Below, one piece after another: positions 26,047 through 34,115 of a DNA stretch of 53,764 nt. Below the pieces are notes generated by a model. It was not told where the DNA came from. It made no database searches and saw nothing but the letters and a program-made list of their open reading frames with translations. This DNA is from UBA1563 sp041667115 (GTDB taxonomy: Bacteria > Bacteroidota > Ignavibacteria > Ignavibacteriales > Ignavibacteriaceae): assembly GCA_041667115.1 (NCBI GenBank), contig JBAYFO010000021.1, positions 1 through 53,764 of the forward strand. Direction: 5' to 3'. Made by a program: the position numbers and the translations under genes. Numbering within the stretch: the stretch's first letter is position 1; each line of letters starts with the position of its first letter.

Positions 26047-27296
26047 ATGGATAAAATAATACAAAAGAAAAAGTGGACTACAAAAAAAATAAGTATCATT
26101 CTGGCTTCTACACTTTTTGTTCTGTTTCTTTTGTTCACCTTTGTTTTTGCCGATCGAAAAAGCAAGTTGAATGTTGAGAAAGAGAAGATTACGATTTCCG
26201 AAGTTAAGCGAGCTTCCTTTCAGGAATTTATCCCCGTCACCGGTACAGTTGAACCAATACAAACTTTTTATCTCGATCTTTCGGACGGTGGGAGAGTAGT
26301 TCAAAAATTTGTTCAGGAAGGAGCGTTTCTAAAAGTCGGTGATCCGATCGTTAAATTGGACAACCCCAATCTTTCTTTGCAGGTGATGAGCACACAATCA
26401 AGCTTCCTACAGGCGGAGAGTATGTCCCGTCAAACGCGCCTTACTTTTGAACAGAATTTACTTAACAAACAGGATCAACTTCTAAATCTGAATCTCAATT
26501 TGTTCAATCAGGAAAGAACTTACAAAAACAATAAAGTGCTCTTCGAAAAAGGAATGATCTCAAAAAACGAATATGAAGATGGAAAAGAAAAATATGAGAC
26601 GCTTCTTGAAAGTAAAGAACTTGTGCTGGAAGTATTAAAACGGGATTCTCTCACTTTCACACAGCTTGTTCAGCAAAGTGAATCAAATGTTGAAATGTCT
26701 AAAAATTATTTGAATCTTGTGAAAGACCAACTTGCCAACCTTACGGTTAAGGCGCCAATAAAGGGGCAACTGACTTCTCTTAACGCGGAAATTGGGCAAT
26801 CCGTTAATTCGGGTTATCGGATCGGGCAAATAGATAACATAGATTCGGTTAAAGTGAGAGCGGAAATTGATGAGCATTATATCTCCAGAGTTATGGAAGG
26901 ACAAACAGGCGAATATCAATTGGACGATAAGAGTTATACTTTGAAAATAAAAACTGTTTACCCGCAAGTTACAAACGGAAGATTTTATGTTATATGGTTT
27001 TTACTTCCGATAAACCGAAAGATATTAGAAGAGGTCAGACGGTTCATATAAAACTTCAACTCGGCGGACTTTCAGACGCAGTGCTTGTTGAAAACGGTGG
27101 ATTCTATTCAACTACAGGCGGGCAATGGATTTTTATAGTTGACAAGTCGGGCAGTTTTGCAGAACGGAGAGAGATAAAAATCGGAAGACAAAATCCTCAA
27201 TACTTTGAACTGCTGAACGGTTTAAAACCGGGAGAAAAAGTTATTACTTCTTCATATGATAACTATGCTGAGTATGAAAAATTGATATTAAAATAA
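26047..27296 (+). pseudogene. HlyD/MacA-type efflux adaptor, split by a one-base frameshift
   Basis: The first frame (26047-27051) encodes one N-terminal membrane segment, the lipoyl-like half-motifs and a coiled coil (about 110-225), then runs through KTVYPQVTNGRFYV and goes off into IWFLLPIN. The rest of the family sequence (MVFTSDKPKDIRRGQT to the end) continues in the next frame from 26994 to 27296. Adding one base between 26991 and 26992 (GTT-GAT-ATG) restores a single protein of about 416 residues. Adaptors link MacB-like inner-membrane transporters to the outer membrane. It is the first gene behind the sigma54-like promoter. A sequencing error is possible; no slippery heptamer is seen. 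Confidence 0.8.
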
Positions 27297-27369
27297 GTCA
27301 AGAATGCTTTGCATATAAATTTACAAATGAGAAATTGAGTTAATAGACAATTAGAAAGCGAATAGGAAA

Positions 27370-27519
27370 ATGAAATTGATAAACTACATTCCCGGGACTG
27401 GATCTCAAGATACAATTACTGCTATGAGTATAAACCACAGTGCCGTGCTAGTGGTAGCTGCAGTCATGTTGCTGATATTCATACTTCTTGTAAACATAAC
27501 ATCGTTCAAAAAAATTTAG
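27370..27519 (+). CDS. putative 49-residue single-span membrane peptide
   Basis: An ATG with AGGA four bases before it opens 49 codons ending in TAG. The peptide has a polar start (MKLINYIPGTGSQD), a single strongly hydrophobic segment (SAVLVVAAVMLLIFILLV) and a short basic tail (FKKI). It resembles no family I know. It sits alone in the 270-base gap between adaptor and permease of the exporter locus and would be cotranscribed. A small regulatory or accessory subunit is possible, as is a chance ORF; codon content and the ribosome site favour a real gene modestly. Confidence 0.45.
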   Translation: MKLINYIPGTGSQDTITAMSINHSAVLVVAAVMLLIFILLVNITSFKKI

Positions 27520-27566
27520 TAATCGTGGAAATGAAATTAACCCATCCAAACAGTTAGGGATACATT

Positions 27567-30014
27567 ATGTTCAGTAATTATTATAAAATATTTGTAAGAA
27601 CACTTTCAAGACAAAAAGTTTTTTCTTTTATAAACATCACGGGCTTAGCAATCGGAATAACCTGTTTCATAATTCTTTTTCTTTTTGTGCTGGATGAATT
27701 TGGATACGATAAATACAATGAGAAAGCGGAACAGATTTACAGAGTAATTCTTCAATTACGATTTAAAGGGGAAGATGCAACCAACGCCAAGACCGCTCCG
27801 GCATTGGGTAATGTGCTCAAAAAAGATTTTCCGGAAGTAATCAGCTTTACCAGACTTGGCTATTTTGGACAGCATAATCTAAGGTACAATAATAAAGTTA
27901 TCAGAGAAGGAGATATTTATACAGCCGACTCAAATTATTTCGACATATTCACACTTCCTTTTGTTTACGGTGATTCAAAAAACGCGCTCAAAAATCCCAA
28001 CTCTATTGTAATATCAGAAACCGCCGCAGCAAAATATTTTGGAAATGAAAATCCGCTTGGTAAAACTTTTACGGTAGATGACGGCGGAACATACTTGATA
28101 ACCGGCGTGATGAAAGATTATCCCCAAAAATCAAGCTTCAGCTGCAACTTCCTTCTTTCAATGAGTACATATTCTGAGACAGCAAACCAAGATTGGTTCA
28201 ACCTCGGGTACACAACTTTTCTGGTGTTGAAAAAAAAGACCAATATTTCCGAGTTTAATAATAAAATGAAAAACGTTGTACGTGATTATGTATGGCCGCA
28301 GGCATCAGCGGTTCTAGGATTCTCTTTGGAAAATTTTAATAAGAGTGGAAATGCATATGCTTTAAAGCTTCAGCCGTTATCGTCAATCTACTTGCATTCT
28401 CAGAGCGATTACGGTGTGGATACAAATTCCGAATGGGGCAACATGAGGCTGAGCAATATTTCCTATTCATATATTTTCTTAGCTATCGGAACATTTGTTC
28501 TCCTGATCGCGGTATTCAATTTTATGAATCTGGCTACAGCAAAATCCGAGAAACGGGCAAGAGAAGTCGGTATAAGAAAAACCTTGGGTTCGGATCGACG
28601 GAATTTGATTGTACAATTTATTTCTGAATCGATCTTTACTTGCCTCCTTTCAGTAATCTTATCTGTCGTATTGGTTCAAATGGCGCTTCCTTCATTTAAT
28701 GATTTGGTTAGCCGCAATCTTTCCCTGGATCTATTTAATAATTTTTATACGATTCCAATTTTATTTCTCTTTGCGTGCCTGGTCGGATTTATTTCAGGAA
28801 GTTATCCGGCATTTTATCTTTCATCATTTCAATCATCTCATATTCTGAAAAGCGGAGGGAGCGGTAAAAGTAGGAAAAGCAGAATTAGAAGCGTTCTGGT
28901 TATAACCCAGTTTGCAATATCAATTACCTTAATAATTGGAACGATCATAATTAAGGATCAACTGGAGTATATTCAAAATAAAAACCTCGGCTTTAATAAG
29001 GATGCATTGATTACCATTAACAACGGTTCAACGATCCGAAAAGACACAAAATCATTTCAAGAGGAAATTTCCAAGATTTCCGCCGTTCAATCTTCAACGG
29101 CTTCTTCTTTAATGTTTACGTCCGGCATTCCGGGTTCCGGATATATCTATAATAAAATGTCCGGCAAGGATGTGATAACAGCTCAGTTCCTGGATGTCGA
29201 TTTTAATTTTACCAAAACATATCAGATACAAATGAAAGAGGGAAGATATTTTTCGAATGAGTTTGGATCCGATTCCGGCGCGGTTGTAATTAATGAGGCA
29301 ATGGCAAAGAAATTTAATGATAAAGATCCGGTGGGAAATAATTTAGCGGAGTTAAATTCCGATACAAAAGAGATGGTACCATTTAAAATAATTGGCGTTG
29401 TAAAAGATTTTAATTACGAATCGCTTCATAAAAAAGTAAGACCGCTTGTTCTTCATCTTAGTCCGGTACAGCAGGCAGTAACTATAATAACAATCCGTGT
29501 ATCGCCAAAGAATCTTGATCAAACCATAAAATCGATTGAGGAAGTATGGCATAAGTTTGCGGGAAATGAAAAAATGTTCTACAGATTTGTTGATGAAAAT
29601 CTTGCCAGGATGTATAGGAATGAACAGAAAATAGCGACAATAACCACTGTGTTCTCTTTTCTGGCGATAATAATCGCGTGCCTCGGTCTTTTCGGATTGG
29701 TTTCATTTATTACCGAACAACGGACAAAAGAAATCGGTGTTCGTAAAGTTTTGGGCGCTTCGGTTGGAGAAATTATTCTTATGGTATCGAAAGAATTTAT
29801 TAAATGGGTTTTACTTGCAAATTTAATTGCATGGCCGATTGCATATTACGTGATGAACAACTGGCTTCAAAATTTTGCTTATAGAATGGAACTAAGCTGG
29901 TCGGTTTTTATCATTTCCGGAATTATGGCTTTAATCATTGCCGTTGCTACTGTTAGTTATCAAGTTGCAAAAGTTGCGGTTCAGAATCCGGTTACTTCAT
30001 TGAGATATGAATAA
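27567..30014 (+). CDS. MacB/FtsX-type ABC transporter permease
   Basis: The 815-residue inner-membrane protein has the double-length FtsX layout of this phylum: an N-terminal membrane helix (about 20-43), a MacB periplasmic core domain (about 50-240), three helices (about 290-405), then a second round of helix, periplasmic domain (about 470-650) and three C-terminal helices, ending in NPVTSLRYE. The GIRKTLGSDR and GVRKVLGAS coupling segments that contact the ATPase are present in both halves. MacB-like systems move substrates out of the periplasm with mechanical energy from ATP. The ATPase gene follows 83 bases later. The substrate is unknown. Confidence 0.88.
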   Translation: MFSNYYKIFVRTLSRQKVFSFINITGLAIGITCFIILFLFVLDEFGYDKYNEKAEQIYRVILQLRFKGEDATNAKTAPALGNVLKKDFPEVISFTRLGYFGQHNLRYNNKVIREGDIYTADSNYFDIFTLPFVYGDSKNALKNPNSIVISETAAAKYFGNENPLGKTFTVDDGGTYLITGVMKDYPQKSSFSCNFLLSMSTYSETANQDWFNLGYTTFLVLKKKTNISEFNNKMKNVVRDYVWPQASAVLGFSLENFNKSGNAYALKLQPLSSIYLHSQSDYGVDTNSEWGNMRLSNISYSYIFLAIGTFVLLIAVFNFMNLATAKSEKRAREVGIRKTLGSDRRNLIVQFISESIFTCLLSVILSVVLVQMALPSFNDLVSRNLSLDLFNNFYTIPILFLFACLVGFISGSYPAFYLSSFQSSHILKSGGSGKSRKSRIRSVLVITQFAISITLIIGTIIIKDQLEYIQNKNLGFNKDALITINNGSTIRKDTKSFQEEISKISAVQSSTASSLMFTSGIPGSGYIYNKMSGKDVITAQFLDVDFNFTKTYQIQMKEGRYFSNEFGSDSGAVVINEAMAKKFNDKDPVGNNLAELNSDTKEMVPFKIIGVVKDFNYESLHKKVRPLVLHLSPVQQAVTIITIRVSPKNLDQTIKSIEEVWHKFAGNEKMFYRFVDENLARMYRNEQKIATITTVFSFLAIIIACLGLFGLVSFITEQRTKEIGVRKVLGASVGEIILMVSKEFIKWVLLANLIAWPIAYYVMNNWLQNFAYRMELSWSVFIISGIMALIIAVATVSYQVAKVAVQNPVTSLRYE

Positions 30015-30097
30015 TTGACGTGAAATATGAGACGGTAGAAGCAAGAAGTAAACAAAGACCTTGTAAACAAATAATTATAAAATAAAAAGGTGATCAA

Positions 30098-30787
30098 ATG
30101 ATACGCACAAACAATCTTAGAAAAATTTACACGACTGAAGAAGTTGAAACAACTGCTTTGGAAAATGTGCATATAGAAATTAAAGAAGGAGAATTCGTTT
30201 CAATTATGGGTCCTTCCGGCTGCGGCAAGTCTACCCTGATGAATATTCTTGGTCTGCTTGATAATCCTTCAGGCGGAGAATATTTTTTTACAGGAACAGA
30301 TGTAGCAAAATATTCCGAAAGACAACGAGCGATGATGCGCAAGGAGAATATCGGTTTCGTTTTTCAAAGTTTCAACCTTATTGATGAATTAACAATTTAT
30401 GAAAATGTTGAACTGCCTCTCCTCTATCTTAAAATGCCGGTTGATGAGAGAAAAAGAAAAGTAAAAAAAGTTCTGGAAATAATGGAGATCATGCACAGGA
30501 GAAATCATTTTCCGCAGCAGCTTTCCGGTGGTCAGCAGCAACGAGTAGCTGTGGCGCGCGCTATTGTTGCAGAGCCGAAAATAATTCTTGCGGATGAACC
30601 TACCGGTAATTTGGATTCATCGCATGGAGATGAAGTAATGAAAATGCTTACGGAACTAAATGACGGAGGGACGACTGTTGTAATGGTTACGCACTCGCCA
30701 ACATATGCAGAATATGGTCATCGCGTTATTCACTTATTTGACGGCAAAGTTGTAACGGAGAATTTTAATTCAAAATTTCATGTTTGA
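30098..30787 (+). CDS. MacB/LolD-type ABC transporter ATP-binding protein
   Basis: The 229-residue cytoplasmic ATPase has intact motifs: Walker A GPSGCGKST (38-46), Q-loop VFQSFNL, signature LSGGQQQRVAVARA, Walker B IILADEPTGNLDS and the switch histidine in VTHSPTYAEYG. Length and sequence are typical of LolD/MacB-type export ATPases. It should power the permease encoded just upstream, and perhaps the other two permeases, because the second ATPase of the locus has damaged motifs. A strong ribosome site (AAAGGTGAT) precedes the ATG. Confidence 0.93.
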   Translation: MIRTNNLRKIYTTEEVETTALENVHIEIKEGEFVSIMGPSGCGKSTLMNILGLLDNPSGGEYFFTGTDVAKYSERQRAMMRKENIGFVFQSFNLIDELTIYENVELPLLYLKMPVDERKRKVKKVLEIMEIMHRRNHFPQQLSGGQQQRVAVARAIVAEPKIILADEPTGNLDSSHGDEVMKMLTELNDGGTTVVMVTHSPTYAEYGHRVIHLFDGKVVTENFNSKFHV

Positions 30788-30853
30788 CCATGTATCGCTA
30801 AATGCTATGAAAACCATCTATGCATAGAATAGTAAAAAAAGGAGATTATTGAA

Positions 30854-31011
30854 ATGCTAAATAATTATCTGAAAATCTTTTTCAGAAACATGTTTAAGTA
30901 CAAAACATCCTCAATTGTAAATATAACCGGGTTGGCGATAGCAATTGCGGGTTGTGTCTTTCTATCAAAGCGGCTGTTGCTAATCCAGTTGAAAGTTTAC
31001 GTTATGAATAG
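30854..31011 (+). pseudogene. permease remnant: N-terminus joined to C-terminus by a large internal deletion
   Basis: From the ATG at 30854, with AAGGAG upstream, the first ~36 codons read as a normal FtsX-type permease start (MLNNYLKIFFRN, then IVNITGLAIAIAGCVF). From about 30963 a different frame reads IKAAVANPVESLRYE and a stop at 31009-31011. Those 15 residues are identical to the C-terminus of the permease encoded at 34116-36518, though the codons differ. About 740 codons are missing in between. It was therefore a fourth full permease gene. The next permease starts eight bases later. Confidence 0.85.
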
Positions 31012-31019
31012 GAGATTCA

Positions 31020-33407
31020 ATGATTAAACAATATTTAAAATTTGCGATTAGAAATATATCGAGAAACAAAAGTTATTCGATTATAAGTATTCTGGGACTT
31101 TCCATTGGCATGGCGGTCTTCTTTCTTATCTCATCATTTGTTCTGTTTGAGATGAAATTTGAATCTTCAGAGAAGAACGCATCTAAAATTTACAATGTGT
31201 ACTGGAGCGATGCTAAAGGAGAAAGTAGTTATGGAACCTCGCCATATATTCTTGCAAAAGTATTTAGAGAAAATTATTCAAATATTGCAGCATGTGCGCA
31301 AATAAGTGAAGAATTTGATTACGGCAGATTAAAAGTTTCCTACAAAGGAAATGAAATGAATCCGGGAAAAGTATTTTATGCCGAACCCCAGATATTGGAT
31401 ATCCTTTCATTCCGGTTGAGTTCCGGAAGCCTCAATAACTTCAAAGAAAATATAAACGCTGTATTATTAAGCGAATCAGCGGTGCAAAAATATTTTAGCG
31501 GCAAAGTAAGCCCGGGAAGTATCATCCAAATGAAGAGCGCGGAAAATATTGAAGACTTTTTAGTCTCGGGAATTATTAAAGATCGACCGGAAGACAGCCA
31601 TTTTCGTCCTGATTTCCTTTTCACAATGTCATACTTCAAAAGCAAAATGCCGGCTCAATACATTGATGACTGGGGTGTAAATAATCCGGTAACTTATTTC
31701 AAACTGCACGAAGGAATTGCATCAAGCCAATTGCTTTCTGTAATTAGAAATATACAATCACGTTTTATGCCTGAATTCAGAAAAAAAGATTTGTTCAAAA
31801 TAATTCCATTAAACGATATTCACCTCTATTCATCGAATGTTTTTGGTTTCTTCGGACAAAGAGGGAGTCTGGAAAAAGTTTATATCTTTACGTTCATCGG
31901 TTTTTTGATCCTCATTATCGCTTGTATCAATTTTGTGAATCTCAATACTGCACGCGCTTCTCTTCGCATTAAAGAAATAGGCATAAGAAAAATGCTTGGC
32001 GCAAGCCGGATGCGGCTTTTCTTTCAAATTATTTTCGAATCAATTTTGTTCTCGCTGATTTCATTACCGGTAGCATTTCTATTTATGGAGTTTTCCGGCG
32101 ATTTGTTTTTTGAAACGATGAACCGGGAGGTAAATGTATTTACAATTTTTTCCGGTGTTTCAGCTTTATACTTATTTGCTGTGCCCTTGCTGATGGGAAT
32201 TACATCCGGATTATTAACCGCAATTTATTCTTTGAAAAATATTTCGGTTGAAGATATTCACGGAAGAGCAAGAGTGATTTCGTCCGGTAATTCTTTGCGG
32301 CGTTTGTTAATTGGTTTTCAATTTATTGTTTTTATTGGTCTAATAATAGGTAGCATCGTCATTTACAAACAAATGAATATGATGATGAAGGAAGACCTTG
32401 GTTATGATAAAAATAATTTATTAATAATCGATAGACCCGATGAAAAATATACGAATGGAATTACGGCTTTTGTGGATGAACTGAAAAATCAGAATAGTAT
32501 TGTAAATGTTTCGTACACATCATCGCTTCCTCCCTCAGTTGGTAATACGATATTCAATCAGATTGCATCACCCATTACTCCGGGAGAATTGTTTGACGCA
32601 CAATTAATCACTTGCGATGAGAATTATCTTCCGACAATGAAACTACAGCTTCTTGAGGGAGAAAATTTCAAGGATGCAAACAGCAATACGAAAGATATAA
32701 TAATCAATGAGATAGCGGCAAAGAAACTTGGTTTTAAAAAATCCGCAATCGGTGAGAGAGTAATACATTTTGGCGGTCAATTTAGAATAATCGGTGTGAT
32801 AAAAAATTTCTTTTCACAATCACTCTACAGACCAATGACGCCAGTTATTCTTCAAAACTCATCAATGTTTTCTTACAAAATTGCGATCAGATATAGACCA
32901 AATGAATTACTGCAAGCTATTAGAACAACTACAAAAACATGGAAGAGTTTTTTCAATCAATCGGTTTTAAATATTTCTTTCAGTGATAAAGAATTGCAGA
33001 AAGTTTATGATAACGATGTCCGTTTTTCGGAAACAATCTTTTTGTTTACAGTGATTTCTATTTTTATTTCGATAATTGGACTTGCAAGTCTCGCTGCAAT
33101 TACTTCCGCAAGAAGAAAAAAAGAAATTGGTATCAGAAAAGTTGTTGGTGCTTCTGTTCCGGACATAATGAAACTGCTTTCAAAAGAAATATTATATATC
33201 TCTATCATCAGTACGCTAATAGCATGGCCGATTACTTATTATTTGATTAATAAATGGCTGAGTAATTTCGCTTATCGAGTCGATTTAACAATTCTGTATC
33301 CGTTGTTTGCTTTTGCCGCCGGTTTGCTAATTGCACTTGTAACTATAAGCTTTCATGCATATAGAGCGGCTTCGATGAATCCAATAGAGAGTATAAGATA
33401 TGAATAA
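31020..33407 (+). CDS. FtsX-type ABC transporter permease
   Basis: The 795-residue protein has the same double FtsX plan as its neighbours: an N-terminal helix (about 20-42), a periplasmic domain, three helices (about 285-400), a second helix-domain-helix round, and the end NPIESIRYE. Coupling segments are GIRKMLGAS and GIRKVVGAS. It diverges clearly from the other two permeases in the periplasmic domains, so it may handle a different substrate or form a heteromeric pair. An AGGAG ribosome site precedes the ATG. The altered ATPase gene follows after 15 bases. Confidence 0.87.
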   Translation: MIKQYLKFAIRNISRNKSYSIISILGLSIGMAVFFLISSFVLFEMKFESSEKNASKIYNVYWSDAKGESSYGTSPYILAKVFRENYSNIAACAQISEEFDYGRLKVSYKGNEMNPGKVFYAEPQILDILSFRLSSGSLNNFKENINAVLLSESAVQKYFSGKVSPGSIIQMKSAENIEDFLVSGIIKDRPEDSHFRPDFLFTMSYFKSKMPAQYIDDWGVNNPVTYFKLHEGIASSQLLSVIRNIQSRFMPEFRKKDLFKIIPLNDIHLYSSNVFGFFGQRGSLEKVYIFTFIGFLILIIACINFVNLNTARASLRIKEIGIRKMLGASRMRLFFQIIFESILFSLISLPVAFLFMEFSGDLFFETMNREVNVFTIFSGVSALYLFAVPLLMGITSGLLTAIYSLKNISVEDIHGRARVISSGNSLRRLLIGFQFIVFIGLIIGSIVIYKQMNMMMKEDLGYDKNNLLIIDRPDEKYTNGITAFVDELKNQNSIVNVSYTSSLPPSVGNTIFNQIASPITPGELFDAQLITCDENYLPTMKLQLLEGENFKDANSNTKDIIINEIAAKKLGFKKSAIGERVIHFGGQFRIIGVIKNFFSQSLYRPMTPVILQNSSMFSYKIAIRYRPNELLQAIRTTTKTWKSFFNQSVLNISFSDKELQKVYDNDVRFSETIFLFTVISIFISIIGLASLAAITSARRKKEIGIRKVVGASVPDIMKLLSKEILYISIISTLIAWPITYYLINKWLSNFAYRVDLTILYPLFAFAAGLLIALVTISFHAYRAASMNPIESIRYE

Positions 33408-33422
33408 AATAATAGGAAGAAA

Positions 33423-34112
33423 ATGATTATCAAACTAAACAATATCACAAAGTATTACACAAACAAATTCATCAACACTTATGTTTTAAGAAATATAAAT
33501 CTTGAAATTCCGGAAGGTGAATTTATATCCGTTATGGGTCCATCAGGCTCCAGTAAATCAACTTTGTTAAATATAATTGGGATGCTCGACACACCATCGG
33601 GTGGCGAATATTTCTTTTATGATCAGCCGGTTCATATAAAGAGTGAGAAACAACTAACAGAACTTCATAGAAATCATATCGGGTTTGTGTTTCAAAGTTA
33701 CCACTTAATTGACGAACTAACTGTGTATGAAAACATCGAAACACCTTTGCTATATCAAAAAGTTAAGACGGACGAACGCAAAGGAAGAGTTGCTGAAATT
33801 CTTGATAGGTTCAACATGGTGGCAAAGAAAGATCTATTTCCTAATCAGCTTTCCGGTGGACAGCAGCAATTATGCGCAGTAGCCCGGGCAATAATCGGAA
33901 GTCCAAAATTAATTCTTGCAGATGAACCAACGGGAAATCTTCATACCGATCAAGGAAAGGAAGTAATGACGGTTCTTAAAAAATTAAATGAAGAGGGAAC
34001 AACTATTATACAAGTTACGCATTCCGAAGAGAATGCGAAGTATGGGAATAGAATTATAAAACTAAGCGACGGCTGGATTAACAAACAACAAAATACAAAA
34101 TCGGAGACATGA
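33423..34112 (+). CDS. ABC transporter ATP-binding protein with altered motifs
   Basis: The 229-residue protein is a close paralogue of the ATPase at 30098 but differs at key places. Walker A reads GPSGSSKST, with Ser44 in place of the glycine before the catalytic Lys45. The signature reads LSGGQQQLCAVARA, with Leu150-Cys151 for the usual Arg-Val. The D-loop reads GNLHT with His174 for Asp. Walker B (LILADEP), Q-loop and switch His are kept. The frame is open and full length, so it is likely expressed. It may be a weakened or non-hydrolysing partner in a mixed ATPase dimer. It sits between two permease genes. Confidence 0.88.
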   Translation: MIIKLNNITKYYTNKFINTYVLRNINLEIPEGEFISVMGPSGSSKSTLLNIIGMLDTPSGGEYFFYDQPVHIKSEKQLTELHRNHIGFVFQSYHLIDELTVYENIETPLLYQKVKTDERKGRVAEILDRFNMVAKKDLFPNQLSGGQQQLCAVARAIIGSPKLILADEPTGNLHTDQGKEVMTVLKKLNEEGTTIIQVTHSEENAKYGNRIIKLSDGWINKQQNTKSET

Positions 34113-34115
34113 AAT

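Noticed and set aside
26985..27000. Programmed ribosomal frameshift in the adaptor gene
   Set aside because: There is no X-XXY-YYZ slippery heptamer or clear downstream structure at the junction; a deletion or sequence error is simpler.
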